DNA of 64,000 nt from the NCBI GenBank assembly GCA_037200445.1, contig JBBCGH010000001.1, forward strand, positions 3,596,001 to 3,660,000, written 5' to 3'. Every line of letters begins with the position of its first letter. Position 1 is the stretch's first letter. This document shows positions 27,759 through 36,858 of this stretch, one piece after another. The position numbers and the translations under genes are program-made. The DNA is from Alphaproteobacteria bacterium (GTDB taxonomy: Bacteria; Pseudomonadota; Alphaproteobacteria; Rhizobiales; Xanthobacteraceae). The notes beneath the pieces were generated by a model. It worked only from the letters and a program-made list of their open reading frames with translations. It was not told the origin of the DNA and searched no databases.

Positions 27759-29982
27759 CCTGGTGCCCAGTCATTCCGGGGCGGCGTGAAGCGCCGAGCC
27801 CAGAATCCATAGTCACCACTCGCGCGATACGGAAAGCTTCGTGGCTATGGATTCCGGCTCTCGCTTTGCTCGGCCGGAATGACAGCGGAGGGCTCAGGCG
27901 CGCCGCACCCACACCCTGTTGTCGTGAAACGCCGCGCCGCCGTACGGCGCGAATCGCGTCGGCACCGGTCAGCGTATTGATCCCCTTCCCGTCCTCATAA
28001 GCCGCGTTCGGCCAGATCGATTCCGCGATCAGCACGCCGCGGCGTACGCCCGCGAAATGCTTCGCGTGGATGCGCACCTCGCCGCGCGTGTTGCCGAGCA
28101 CGACCTTGTCGCCGTCCGCGATGTTAAGCTTTGCGGCATCGTCCGGGTGGATCATCACGGTCGGGCGCTGCTCGCGCGCCAATGAGGTCGGCGTCTCGTT
28201 GAAGGTCGAGTTGAGGAAATTGCGCGCCGGCGACGTGCCGAGCCGGAACGGATGCTCCGCCGTCGCCTCCTCGATCACCTCCCAGTGGTCGGGCAGCGCC
28301 GGCATGGTGTCGACCGGACCCGCGAGCCAGGGCGAGCGGAACGGCACCGTCTTCCAGTCCGGCTTGAAGCGGAATTTGCCGTCCGGCCAGGCGAAACCCT
28401 TCGTGTAATGCGCGGTGTCGAAGTCGGGCTGGGCGTCGATCCAGCGGTTCGCCTCGAGCTCCCCGAGCGTGCCCCAGCCGGAATTGCGCAGCGTCCAATC
28501 GATCAGCTCGCGCGGGCTCATGTCGAAGCCCGGGTGTTTTGCGCCAAGCCGTTGCGCGAGGCCGCACAGCACCTCGTGATTGGACCGGCATTCGCCCGGC
28601 GGATCGATCAGCTTCGGCCCGAGCTGAATGTATTGGTGTCCGCCGCCCTGATAAAAGTCGTCGTGCTCCATGAACATCGTGGCGGGCAGCACGACATCGG
28701 CCATCAGCGCCGTCTCGGTCATGAACTGCTCGTGCACACAGGTAAACAGGTCGTCGCGCGCGAACCCGCGCTTCACCTTCTCCTGCTCGGGCGCGACCGA
28801 CACCGGATTGGTGTTCTGGATCAGCAGCGCGGTAACCGGAATGTCCTTCACCAGCGCGGCCGGCTCGCCCACCAGAATTGGCCCGATGCGCGACTGGTCG
28901 AGCACGCGGATCGACGGGTCGATCGCATCGTGCCCTTCCGTCATCGACTTGTTCCAGTGGTAGATCGCGCCGTTGTTGTGGAAGGCCCCGCCGCCTTCCA
29001 GCGCCCATGAGCCGCGCACCGCCGCGATGCAGCTCGCCGCGTGCATGTTGGTCGTGCCGTTGCGCGAGCGGCCGAAGCCATAGCCGAGGCGGAAATAGGC
29101 GCGCTTGCGCTCCGCCACGAGCTTGGCGAACGCCTCGATGGTCTCGACGGGGCAGCCGGTTATCGCTGAAGCCCATTCGGGCGAGCGGGTCGCCACGTGC
29201 TCCTCGAGCTCGCGCGGCGCGTCGGTGTATTTTTCGAGATAGTCGCGATCCGCAAAGCCGTCGCGGAACAGGCAGTGCATCACCGCGCAGGCGAGCGCGC
29301 CATCGGTGCCGGGGCGCACCAGCACGGCGAGGTCGGCCTGCTCCATGGTGCCGTTCTGGTAGATGTCGACCGCGACGATCTTGGCGCCGCGCTCCTTTCG
29401 GGCGCGCGTCGCATGCGTCATCACGTTGACCTGCGTATTGACCGGGTTGGTGCCCCAGATCACCACGAGGTCGGAGCGCGCCATCTCGCGCGGATCGGGT
29501 CCGGCGAGCTTGCCGGTGCCGGCGATGAATCCGGTCCAGGCCGGGTTGACGCAGATGGTCGAATGGAAGCCGGAATACTTCTTCACATGGCGCAGGCGGT
29601 TGATGCCGTCGCGCATGATCAGGCCCATGGTGCCGGCGTAATAGTAGGGCCAGACCGCCTCGCTGCCATCCTTGGCCTCGGCCGCTTGAAATCTCCCGGC
29701 CACCAGGTCGAGCGCGTCGTCCCATGAGATGCGCGCAAACTCACCCGAGCCCTTCGGCCCCTTGCGGATGAGCGGATGCAGCAGGCGGTCCGGATGATGG
29801 ATGCGCTCGGCGTAGCGCGCGACCTTCGCGCAGATCACACCAGCGGTGTAGAGATTGTCCTGGGCGCCGCGCAGGCGGCCGATCGAACGGCCGTCGAGCA
29901 CTTCCACTTCCAGCGCACAGGTGGACGGGCAGTCGTGCGGACAGGCGGAGGCGCGGATCTCGGTGCGGAGCGGCTTGTTCAT
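27700..29982 (-). CDS. Molybdopterin (bis-MGD) oxidoreductase, frameshifted at the C-terminus
   Basis: The product has the DMSO-reductase family layout. The N-terminal [4Fe-4S] motif is Cys14-x3-Cys18-x3-Cys22-x28-Cys51 (ACPHDCPSTC...VICAK), followed by bis-MGD binding domains (VIWGTNPVNTQVNVMTHA, LIQNTNPVSVAPEQEK) and the C-terminal cap domain (RQPTVMIHPDDAAK-like). Signal for the twin-arginine route is not seen, so it is probably cytosolic. After GINTLTGADAI the read-through is unrelated to the family. Removing one A at 27952-27953 restores GGAAFHDNRVWVRRA and a stop at 27894-27896, just before the repeat. As written, the last 20 native residues are replaced by about 85 others, through the repeat and into the neighbouring gene. 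Donor and acceptor are unknown. Confidence 0.82.
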   Translation of the reverse strand: MNKPLRTEIRASACPHDCPSTCALEVEVLDGRSIGRLRGAQDNLYTAGVICAKVARYAERIHHPDRLLHPLIRKGPKGSGEFARISWDDALDLVAGRFQAAEAKDGSEAVWPYYYAGTMGLIMRDGINRLRHVKKYSGFHSTICVNPAWTGFIAGTGKLAGPDPREMARSDLVVIWGTNPVNTQVNVMTHATRARKERGAKIVAVDIYQNGTMEQADLAVLVRPGTDGALACAVMHCLFRDGFADRDYLEKYTDAPRELEEHVATRSPEWASAITGCPVETIEAFAKLVAERKRAYFRLGYGFGRSRNGTTNMHAASCIAAVRGSWALEGGGAFHNNGAIYHWNKSMTEGHDAIDPSIRVLDQSRIGPILVGEPAALVKDIPVTALLIQNTNPVSVAPEQEKVKRGFARDDLFTCVHEQFMTETALMADVVLPATMFMEHDDFYQGGGHQYIQLGPKLIDPPGECRSNHEVLCGLAQRLGAKHPGFDMSPRELIDWTLRNSGWGTLGELEANRWIDAQPDFDTAHYTKGFAWPDGKFRFKPDWKTVPFRSPWLAGPVDTMPALPDHWEVIEEATAEHPFRLGTSPARNFLNSTFNETPTSLAREQRPTVMIHPDDAAKLNIADGDKVVLGNTRGEVRIHAKHFAGVRRGVLIAESIWPNAAYEDGKGINTLTGADAIRAVRRRGVSRQQGVGAARLSPPLSFRPSKARAGIHSHEAFRIARVVTMDSGLGASRRPGMTGHQVNPPASAARSRPAPAPARR
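27770..27883. repeat. Nested palindromic intergenic repeat
   Basis: Outer arms GTCATTCCGG and CCGGAATGAC, inner arms AGAATCCATAG and CTATGGATTCCGG. It is a relative of the elements at 5260-5371 and 48233-48370 and lies between the convergent CMD-like and molybdopterin oxidoreductase genes, ending 10 bases before the oxidoreductase's native stop. Confidence 0.85.
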
Positions 29983-30011
29983 CGGAATCGCCGGGGCTTT
30001 CGTCCCGGCGA

Positions 30012-30761
30012 CTATACATTCTCCTCGGCCGCGCGCCGAGACCTGACCAGCAGGTACCCGACCACGACGACGAAGACAGCGCCCGCCGCCGCCGCCCAGA
30101 CATGCGCCTGATCAACCGTTGCCTGGGAAAAGACCTTCAGCAGGGCGTCATCCTTCGCGATGATGTCGCCCGCGACCCAGCCGAGCAACGCGCCACCGGC
30201 CCAGACCAGGATGGGAAAGCGCTGCAGCAGCGCCATCAGGATCGCGCTGCCGGCGATGATCAGCGGCACCGATGTCGCAAGACCGAAGATGATCAGCGTG
30301 GTCTTCATCGCAAGCGCATGCGCGGGGTCGACCGCCATTGCGGCCGTTTCGGCGGAGGCCGCGATCGCGATGACGTTGTCGAGGCTCATCACGATGTCGG
30401 CGACGGTGACGATCCACACCGCCTGCCAAAGCGTCTCACCCTTCTTCACCTTGTCATCGTCGCCGCCAGCGTCTTCGGCGACGAGCTTCACGGCGATCCA
30501 CAACAGCAGCAGACCGCCGACCAGCTTGAGGAACGGGTAGGCCATCGCCTGCGCGACGACGAGCGTGAACAGGATGCGCAGCAAGACGGCAGCGCCTGCG
30601 CCGAGCACCATCCCCCACAGCCGCTGCTTCGGCGGCAGGTGCATGCAGGCGAGCGCAATCACGACCGCGTTGTCGCCGGACAAGATGATATTGACGACGA
30701 TGATCTGAAACACCGCGACCCAGAACGACGCCTGGGTCAGGTCGGTATAGAGAAAGTCCAC
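30012..30761 (-). CDS. TerC family membrane protein (YjbE-like)
   Basis: The 249-residue product has about seven membrane helices with the two conserved acidic motifs of the family: NIILSGDNAVVIALA near residue 25-40 and VMSLDNVIAIAA near 125, separated by a charged loop (EDAGGDDDKVKKGE). TerC proteins are thought to export metal ions such as manganese, loading exoenzymes. No yybP-ykoY-type leader is visible in the 46-base gap upstream. It follows ndk in the same direction. Confidence 0.9.
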   Translation of the reverse strand: MDFLYTDLTQASFWVAVFQIIVVNIILSGDNAVVIALACMHLPPKQRLWGMVLGAGAAVLLRILFTLVVAQAMAYPFLKLVGGLLLLWIAVKLVAEDAGGDDDKVKKGETLWQAVWIVTVADIVMSLDNVIAIAASAETAAMAVDPAHALAMKTTLIIFGLATSVPLIIAGSAILMALLQRFPILVWAGGALLGWVAGDIIAKDDALLKVFSQATVDQAHVWAAAAGAVFVVVVGYLLVRSRRAAEENV

Positions 30762-30807
30762 CTCGCGTCCCCCGTGCTCGCGCCGCCGTTCCGGCGGTCG
30801 CGCAAAC

Positions 30808-31230
30808 CTATCCTACTATTTCATTGCCGGAAAAGAACTGCGCGATTTCGTTTGCCGCGGTGTCCGGCGCGTCGGAACCGTGCACCGAGTTCTCGCCGAT
30901 CGAGAGCGCGTGCACCTTGCGGATGGTTCCCTCCGCGGCCTTCTTCGGATCGGTCGCGCCCATCACGTCGCGATATTTCGCGATCGCGCCCTCGCCTTCC
31001 AGCACCTGCACCACCACAGGACCCGAAGTCATGAACTCGCAAAGCTCACCGAAGAACGGCCGCTCCCGGTGCACGCCATAGAACGTCTCGGCCTGCTCGC
31101 GCGCGATGCGCACGCGCTTCTGCGCGACGATGCGCAGGCCCGCCTTTTCAATCATCGCGTTGATTGCGCCGGTCAGGTTACGCTTGGTCGCGTCGGGCTT
31201 GAGGATCGAGAAGGTGCGCTCGACCGCCAT
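30808..31230 (-). CDS. ndk: Nucleoside diphosphate kinase
   Basis: Ndk equalises NTP pools through a phosphohistidine intermediate. The 140-residue product begins [20 protein letters not shown] and has the active-site block [21 protein letters not shown] and [14 protein letters not shown] with the catalytic His in SVHGSD (about residue 117). The length is standard. It is divergent from a small secreted protein gene; the 177-base gap holds a CGACAC/GTGTCG inverted repeat. Confidence 0.97.
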   Translation of the reverse strand: MAVERTFSILKPDATKRNLTGAINAMIEKAGLRIVAQKRVRIAREQAETFYGVHRERPFFGELCEFMTSGPVVVQVLEGEGAIAKYRDVMGATDPKKAAEGTIRKVHALSIGENSVHGSDAPDTAANEIAQFFSGNEIVG

Positions 31231-31323
31231 CGGTCATTCCTCATTTTCGGAGAGGTTCAAAAGTCGGCGGCTTATAGCGAGGCGCGCAGCGAGCGGCAAG
31301 GCTGAACGTGCGTTCAGGGCGCG

Positions 31324-31338
31324 CGACACATTGTGTCG
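31324..31338. promoter_or_regulatory. Short perfect inverted repeat in the divergent ndk / secreted-protein gap
   Basis: CGACAC-ATT-GTGTCG, a 6-bp perfect inverted repeat with a 3-base spacer, 70 bases upstream of the small secreted-protein start and 94 bases upstream of ndk. It may be an operator or a hairpin; nothing else in the gap stands out. Confidence 0.3.
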
Positions 31339-31407
31339 TGAACCAGGTCGCTTTGGCGCCCGACTACACTTGCGGATGTCGAAATCCAATAACCAGAGGA
31401 GATTATC

Positions 31408-31656
31408 ATGATCCGCAAGACCATTCTCGCGCTCGCCGGCGTCGCCGCTCTCAGCGCTGCCGCACTCGCTCCGACCTCCGCTTCGGCGTGGGGCTTCAAG
31501 GGGGGTGGCTGGGGCCATCACGGCTGGGGCCCGGGCTTCGGCTACGGCGTTGGTTTCGTCGGCGCCCCGACCTATGTGACGCTCGCCTCGGACTGCTACT
31601 ACGTGAAAAAGATCACGCGTTCGGGCTTCGTGAAAGTCATCAAGGTCTGCGAGTAA
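31408..31656 (+). CDS. Small secreted Gly/His-rich protein
   Basis: The 82-residue product has a clear signal peptide (about 1-27, ending SASA), then a Gly/Trp/His-rich stretch (GFKGGGWGHHGWGPGFGYG) and a short Cys-containing end (ASDCYYVKKITRSGFVKVIKVCE), where two Cys could form a disulfide. AGAGGAGA precedes the ATG. Such proteins are common in Bradyrhizobium and relatives; the function is not known. It is monocistronic, followed by a GC-rich hairpin. Confidence 0.8.
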   Translation: MIRKTILALAGVAALSAAALAPTSASAWGFKGGGWGHHGWGPGFGYGVGFVGAPTYVTLASDCYYVKKITRSGFVKVIKVCE

Positions 31657-31689
31657 TCTACCCGAACCCGCTCTCGACCTTGTTCAAGC

Positions 31690-31713
31690 CCCGGCCTCGC
31701 GAGAGGCCGGGGT
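31690..31713. terminator. GC-rich hairpin after the small secreted-protein gene
   Basis: A perfect 10-bp stem CCCCGGCCTC/GAGGCCGGGG with loop GCGA. It lies 34 bases after the stop codon. There is no T-run after it, so termination is possible but weak; it could equally be a REP-type palindrome. Confidence 0.4.
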
Positions 31714-31803
31714 CGATCCGTTGATCCCGGTACGGTTGATGCCGCCCGCGTGTTGACGCAATATCCATGTTTGATAGAGCGTCACACGAACGGAGTGCGT
31801 TTC

Positions 31804-32442
31804 GTGCCGGACTTCAATTCCCGTTTGCTGGTGCCGGCCTTGCTTGCCGTGGCGCTCGGCGGATGCTCATCGATCAGCGACGTTTCGTTGGGCGATCTCA
31901 ACCCGCTGAAGAAAGCCGATCCGATCCGCGCCGACGATTACAACTACTTCTACAGAAGCAACGCGGTGAGCTCAGGCCCCGTGACGGCGGCGGATCTTGT
32001 CGGTCCCGACGGGCGCTGCGGATCGAGTCCGGCATTTGCTCCCAGTCCGGCGACTGCTGCAGCGGTACCCGAACCGGTCGCCCAAACCCCATCGTCCGAG
32101 CCGATCAATCCGCGCAGCAACCAGGCGCTCTATTTCACCGCAGGCCCCGAGACCGGACGCCCCGCTGCTGCCGCACCGAGCCAGTTGCCGCCGCAAGTGC
32201 AAACCGGCCCGACCGGCATCGCGCTGCGGATGACCGAATGCCAGGTGGTGGCGGTCGCTGGCTACACCGATCGCGTCGAGATCAGCGGTGGTCCCGGCGG
32301 ACAGCGGCTCGTCACCCTCACCTATCTGAGCGGCACGCGTCCGGGCATCTATCGCTTCGTCAACGGCCGTCTCAACACGATGGAGCGCGTCGCAGAGGCG
32401 GCGCCGCAAACCAAAAAGACAGCCAGAAAGCCCGCGCGCTAG
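31804..32442 (+). CDS. Putative outer-membrane or inner-membrane lipoprotein of unknown function
   Basis: The 212-residue product has a lipoprotein signal peptide with lipobox LGGC (Cys at about 20: LAVALGGCSSISDV). A proline/alanine-rich linker follows (PSPATAAAVPEPVAQTPSSE), then a small domain (GIALRMTECQVVAVAGYTDR...VTLTYLSGTRPGIYRFVNGR) and a basic end (KKTARKPAR). No catalytic motif is visible. The GTG at 31804 has GGAG 7 bases upstream; a GTG at 31795 is the alternative. It stands alone between two unlinked genes. Confidence 0.72.
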   Translation: MPDFNSRLLVPALLAVALGGCSSISDVSLGDLNPLKKADPIRADDYNYFYRSNAVSSGPVTAADLVGPDGRCGSSPAFAPSPATAAAVPEPVAQTPSSEPINPRSNQALYFTAGPETGRPAAAAPSQLPPQVQTGPTGIALRMTECQVVAVAGYTDRVEISGGPGGQRLVTLTYLSGTRPGIYRFVNGRLNTMERVAEAAPQTKKTARKPAR

Positions 32443-32545
32443 CCGCGGCGCGCGGAACGTTCCCCTTACCAAAACGTAATCCGCAACACCTGCCTTTCGA
32501 GATCGGCAGCCTTCGAGTTGCCGCAAATCGGATAAGTATCGCGGC

Positions 32546-34072
32546 ATGATCAAAACACGCCCACGCATGCTCGCCGCATTACTCGCCGGAACACTCGCCC
32601 TTGCCCTCGCGGCACCTTCGTTCGCCGAGCCGGCCCGACGTCCGGCGGAAGCCGCCAAAGAACAGTCCGCCGAGGCGAACCGGCTTCCGGCCGATGTCAC
32701 CACCGACCAGACGGTCGAGCTGCCGGATCGCACATTGCGCTTCAAGGCGACGGCCGGCTCGATTCCCATCAACACTGCGGAAGGCAAGCTGCAGGCAGAG
32801 ATCGCCTATATCGCCTATGTGCGCCCCGACGGCGACGCCGCGAGCCGCCCCGTCACATTTGCGATCAACGGCGGGCCGGGCGCGTCGTCTGCCTATCTGC
32901 AGCTTGGTGCCATGGGTCCGTGGCGGCTGCCGCTCGACAACATCGCGCCCTCCGCAACGCCGGCAACCATTCCGAACGCAGAAACGTGGCTTGATTTCAC
33001 CGATATCGTGTTCGTCGATCCGGTTGGCACAGGCTACAGCCGCTTCATCAACACCAGCGATGAGGTGCGCAAGCAATTCTGGTCGGTCGATGGCGACATC
33101 GATGTCCTTGCGACCTTCATGCGCAAGTGGATCGAGAAGGCGGGGCGCCAGACGTCGAGGAAATTCATCGTGGGCGAGAGCTACGGCGGCTTCCGCGCGC
33201 CGAAGCTCGCCGGGAAGCTCAACGACCAGGGCGTTGCGCTCAGCGGATTTGTCATGGTGTCCGCGCCGCTCGACTTCGGCTGGCGCGGCAACGGACGCCA
33301 CGTCCCGCTCAACTGGGTCTCCCGACTGCCCTCGATGGCGGCCGCGGTGCGCGAGGAGAAATCTCCGTTCGACCGTGAAGCGCTGCGCGAGGCCGAGCGC
33401 TACGCGGCGGGCGACTACCTGCAGGATCTGTTGCGTGGCGAGCGCGACAGCACAGCCGTCGAGCGCCTCACCGCGCGCGTCGCACCGTTGACCGGACTCG
33501 ATCCGGCCCTCGTGCGCCGTCTTGCCGGGCGCATCGACGTCCGGACGTTCATGCGGGAGCGCACCCGTGACCGCGGACTGATCGCCAGCATGTACGATGC
33601 GACGGTGACCACGATCGACCCCGATCCGGCCGCCTCGTCCTCGTATATCGAGGATCCCGTCCTCACTGCGTCGCGCGCGCCGCTGTCGGGCGCGATGACG
33701 AGCCTCTATGCACGCGTGCTCAACTGGCGGGTGGAGGAGCCGTTTCAGCTGCTCAACGGCCGGGTGAATTCGCGCTGGGACTGGGGCGGCGGACGAAGCA
33801 CGCACGAAATCGTCAGCGACCTGCGCTCTTTGCTCGCGGCCGATCCCAAGCTGCGCGTGCTGATCACGCACGGGGCGAGCGATCTGGTCACGCCCTACTT
33901 CGAGACGCAGATGATCCTCGACCAGATGCCGGCCTTCGCGTCACCGGAACGGCTGAAACTCGCCGTCTATGGCGGCGGCCACATGTTTTACTCGCGCGAT
34001 GCCTCGCGTCGCGCTTTGCGCGAGGACGCCAAGGAGCTTTATCGCGCGGCCGAGCAGACGCCGCGCGGCTAG
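32546..34072 (+). CDS. Secreted S10 serine carboxypeptidase-like protein
   Basis: The 508-residue product has a signal peptide (about 1-27, ending SFAE) and the S10 peptidase signatures: oxyanion block FAINGGPGASSAYLQLG (about 110), nucleophile in GESYGGFRAPKLAG (about 210), catalytic Asp in THGASDLVTPY (about 450) and catalytic His in YGGGHMFYSR (about 475). The full triad is present, so the protein is probably active in the periplasm or outside. It is the sort of peptidase also found in other Alphaproteobacteria. Its stop shares CTAG with the stop of the convergent ABC-F gene. Confidence 0.9.
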   Translation: MIKTRPRMLAALLAGTLALALAAPSFAEPARRPAEAAKEQSAEANRLPADVTTDQTVELPDRTLRFKATAGSIPINTAEGKLQAEIAYIAYVRPDGDAASRPVTFAINGGPGASSAYLQLGAMGPWRLPLDNIAPSATPATIPNAETWLDFTDIVFVDPVGTGYSRFINTSDEVRKQFWSVDGDIDVLATFMRKWIEKAGRQTSRKFIVGESYGGFRAPKLAGKLNDQGVALSGFVMVSAPLDFGWRGNGRHVPLNWVSRLPSMAAAVREEKSPFDREALREAERYAAGDYLQDLLRGERDSTAVERLTARVAPLTGLDPALVRRLAGRIDVRTFMRERTRDRGLIASMYDATVTTIDPDPAASSSYIEDPVLTASRAPLSGAMTSLYARVLNWRVEEPFQLLNGRVNSRWDWGGGRSTHEIVSDLRSLLAADPKLRVLITHGASDLVTPYFETQMILDQMPAFASPERLKLAVYGGGHMFYSRDASRRALREDAKELYRAAEQTPRG

Positions 34073-35937
34073 GCCATCGCCTCTTCGTATTCGGAGCTCG
34101 CCGCAAGCCAGTCCTCTTCGGCGCGCGCCAGCGCTTCGGCTGCCTTGGCGCGCGATTTGGAGAGCTCCGCTGCCTTGGCGGGATCGCGCGCGAACAAGTC
34201 CGTCGCGAGCTCGGCATCGATCAGCGCGATCTCGGCGCTCAACCTCGCGACGGCCTGCTCGGCCTTGTCGATGCGGCGTTTGAGAGGTTTGAGCTCCTCG
34301 CGTTTCTCGGCCGCGGCGCGGCGCTGATCGGTCCGCGAAACGCGCTCGTCGCGCTGCACTTCCCTGCGCACCTCGCGCCCCAGCACAAGGCGGCGATAAT
34401 CGTCGAGATCCCCTTCGTAGGGGACGACCGTCCCATCGCCGACAAGCCAGAGCCGGTCCGCGCACGCCTCGATCAAATGCCGGTCGTGCGAGACGAGGAT
34501 GGCAGCGCCAGGATAATCGTTGATGGCCTCGATCAGCACAGCGCGGCTGTCGATGTCGAGGTGATTGGTCGGCTCGTCCAGAATCACGAGATGCGGCCCT
34601 TCGAATGTCGCAAGCCCCATGAGCAAGCGCGCTTTCTCCCCGCCTGACAGCGTTTCGACCGGCGCATCGGCGCGCTCGCCGGAAAATCCGATGCCGCCCG
34701 CGCGCGCACGGACTTTCGCTTCCGGGGCATCGGGCATCAGCCGTCGCACGTGCTCGTAGACGCTCTGCGTCGGGACAAGTTCGTCCAGCTGATGCTGCGC
34801 AAAGTACGCGGCCTGAAGGCGATCCGGCCGCGTGATCGTCCCGTCGAACGGCGCGAGCCGGCCGGCCAGGAGCTTCGCGAGTGTCGACTTGCCGTTGCCG
34901 TTCGGACCGAGCAATGCGATCCGATCGTCCGTATCGATGCGCAGCGTGAGGCGCCGCAAGACCGGCTTGCCCGGCTCGTATCCAACCGAGACGCGATCGA
35001 GCGCAATGATCGGCGGCGAGAGCGGCTTGCCAGGCGGCGGAAACGCAATTGGCCGTACCTCGTCTTCGGCGATGGGCGCGATCGGCGTCAGCCTCGCCAG
35101 TTTCTTCACGCGTGACTGCGCCTGACGCGCCTTGGTGGCCTTGGCCTTGAACCGGTCGATGAAAGCCTGCAGGTGCTTGCGCTCGGCCTCCTGCTTCTTG
35201 GCAACCGCCGCGTTGAGCGCCTGACGCTCGGCACGCTGACGCGCGAAAGCCGTGTAGCCGCCGCGGTAGAGTGCAAGCTTGCTGGCGTCGATGTGCAGGA
35301 TCCAGTCGACCGCATCGTCGAGCAGGTCGCGGTCGTGGCTGATCACGATAACGGTGCGCGGATAGCGCGACAGGTGATCGGTCAGCCACAGCGTGCCTTC
35401 GAGGTCGAGATAATTGGTCGGCTCGTCGAGTAGCAGCAGATCGGGCTCGGAGAACAACACAGCCGCGAGCGCGACCCGCATGCGCCAGCCGCCCGAGAAA
35501 TCCGTGCAGGGACGCCGCTGCGCCGCCTCGTCGAAACCGAGCCCGGCGAGGATTGAGGCGGCCCGGGCCGGGGCTGCGTGCGCGCCGATGTCGGCGAGCC
35601 GCGTCTGGATCTCGGCAATGCGATGCGGATCGCGCGCCGTCTCGGCTTCGGCCAGCAATTGCGTGCGCTCGGTGTCGGCAGCGAGCACAACGTCGATCAG
35701 CCGTTCCGGACCGCTTGGTGCCTCCTGGGCAAGCCGCCCGATGCGGGCGCGCGCCGGCATGACGATCGCGCCATGCTCGATGCCGATCTCGCCTGCGACC
35801 GCGCGGAACAGCGTCGTCTTGCCGATGCCGTTGCGGCCGACCAGCCCGACGCGTGCGCCCTCGGGAATGCGCGCCGACGCGCCGTCCAGTAGCAGGCGGC
35901 CGGCAATGCGGACCGAGATATCGTCGAGCACAAGCAC
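34069..35937 (-). CDS. ABC-F family ATPase (Uup-like)
   Basis: ABC-F proteins bind ribosomes or otherwise act in the cytosol and lack membrane domains. The 622-residue product has two ATP-binding cassettes: Walker A GRNGIGKTTL at about 36 and GPNGNGKSTL near 335, each with a signature LSGGE or FSGGW motif and a Walker B aspartate (LLLDEPTNYLDLEG; VILDEPTNHLDIDS). The linker is helical and basic (KQEAERKHLQAFIDRFKAKA). The C-terminal coiled coil (RDERVSRTDQRRAAAEKREE) is Uup-like. Start is GTG at 35937. It is convergent with the S10 peptidase gene. Confidence 0.93.
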   Translation of the reverse strand: MLVLDDISVRIAGRLLLDGASARIPEGARVGLVGRNGIGKTTLFRAVAGEIGIEHGAIVMPARARIGRLAQEAPSGPERLIDVVLAADTERTQLLAEAETARDPHRIAEIQTRLADIGAHAAPARAASILAGLGFDEAAQRRPCTDFSGGWRMRVALAAVLFSEPDLLLLDEPTNYLDLEGTLWLTDHLSRYPRTVIVISHDRDLLDDAVDWILHIDASKLALYRGGYTAFARQRAERQALNAAVAKKQEAERKHLQAFIDRFKAKATKARQAQSRVKKLARLTPIAPIAEDEVRPIAFPPPGKPLSPPIIALDRVSVGYEPGKPVLRRLTLRIDTDDRIALLGPNGNGKSTLAKLLAGRLAPFDGTITRPDRLQAAYFAQHQLDELVPTQSVYEHVRRLMPDAPEAKVRARAGGIGFSGERADAPVETLSGGEKARLLMGLATFEGPHLVILDEPTNHLDIDSRAVLIEAINDYPGAAILVSHDRHLIEACADRLWLVGDGTVVPYEGDLDDYRRLVLGREVRREVQRDERVSRTDQRRAAAEKREELKPLKRRIDKAEQAVARLSAEIALIDAELATDLFARDPAKAAELSKSRAKAAEALARAEEDWLAASSEYEEAMA

Positions 35938-36033
35938 GGCGCGTTTCTAAGCGCCGGAAACGGAATGGCAAGCGCGCTTGCGCGTACGCGCCATGCTGGC
36001 GATCCTGCGCGTGCCTGAATGCAGGAGTGGACC

Positions 36034-36837
36034 ATGTGCATGCCTGGATGCCGGGAGGCGGTCGGCCGAACCCTGTCGCGGCGCGGATTTTTCGGCGCCG
36101 CCGCCGCCACCACCGCTTTCGCGGCGACGCCCGCGCAGGCGCAACGCGGCTTTACCAGGGTGATCGACCTGACGCACACGCTCTCGCCGGCCTTTCCGAC
36201 ATTCTTCGGCGTGCCGGGCATCGAGATCGAGCGCCGTTACACCCTGAGGAGAAACGGCGCGAACGTGAACTGGTGGCGCGTGCTGGAGCATGCGGGCACG
36301 CATATCGACGCGCCGATTCACTACGCGGAGAACGGCGCGGCGGTCGAAGCCATCCCGGCAGACCAATTGGTCGTGCCGCTCGCCGTGGTGGACGTGTCCG
36401 AGCAGGCGGTCCGCAATGCCGATTACGCGCTCTCGCGTGGCGATGTGACCGAATGGGAAGCGAGATACGGGCAGCTTCCGGATGGCTGTTGCGTCGCGAT
36501 GCATTCCGGGTGGGGCCGTCACGCCAACGATGCCGCCAAATACACCGGCAAGGACGCCGCCGGCGCCTTCCATTTTCCTGGTATCCACCCGGAGGCTGCC
36601 GAATGGCTCCTCAGGGAGCGGCGTGTCGTGGGACTTGGCGTCGATACGCTCTCGCTCGATCCCGGTCGCTCGAAGGACTTCAAGACCCATGCGACCTGGC
36701 TCCCATCAGGCCGCTGGGGAATCGAGAACCTCGCCAATCTCGAACAGGTGCCGCCGACGGGCGCGACGCTGGTCGCCGGCGTACCGAAGGTCAAAGGCGC
36801 AACGGGTGCGCCGGCTCGAATCCTTGCGCTGGTCTGA
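36034..36837 (+). CDS. Cyclase-family metal hydrolase with Tat signal
   Basis: The 267-residue product has a twin-arginine signal (SRRGFFGAAAAT, about residues 16-35), so the protein is folded before export. The catalytic domain begins FTRVIDLTHTLSPAFPTF and contains the cyclase/kynurenine-formamidase metal motif HAGTHIDAPIHY (about 85-96), then FPGIHPEAAEWLL and the C-terminal NLEQVPPTGATLVAGV. It hydrolyses amide, ester or cyclic substrates; the actual one is unknown. AGGAG precedes the ATG at 36034; the start at 36019 is less good. It is followed by holC on the opposite strand. Confidence 0.87.
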   Translation: MCMPGCREAVGRTLSRRGFFGAAAATTAFAATPAQAQRGFTRVIDLTHTLSPAFPTFFGVPGIEIERRYTLRRNGANVNWWRVLEHAGTHIDAPIHYAENGAAVEAIPADQLVVPLAVVDVSEQAVRNADYALSRGDVTEWEARYGQLPDGCCVAMHSGWGRHANDAAKYTGKDAAGAFHFPGIHPEAAEWLLRERRVVGLGVDTLSLDPGRSKDFKTHATWLPSGRWGIENLANLEQVPPTGATLVAGVPKVKGATGAPARILALV

Positions 36838-36858
36838 AGCCCATGCCGCGACGGCGGA

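Noticed and set aside
30762-30807. Manganese (yybP-ykoY) riboswitch before terC
   Set aside because: The ndk-terC gap is 46 bases and has no such fold.
33941-35971. Alternate minus-strand frame covering the ABC-F gene
   Set aside because: It is the other frame of a well supported ABC-F ATPase, with no motifs of its own.
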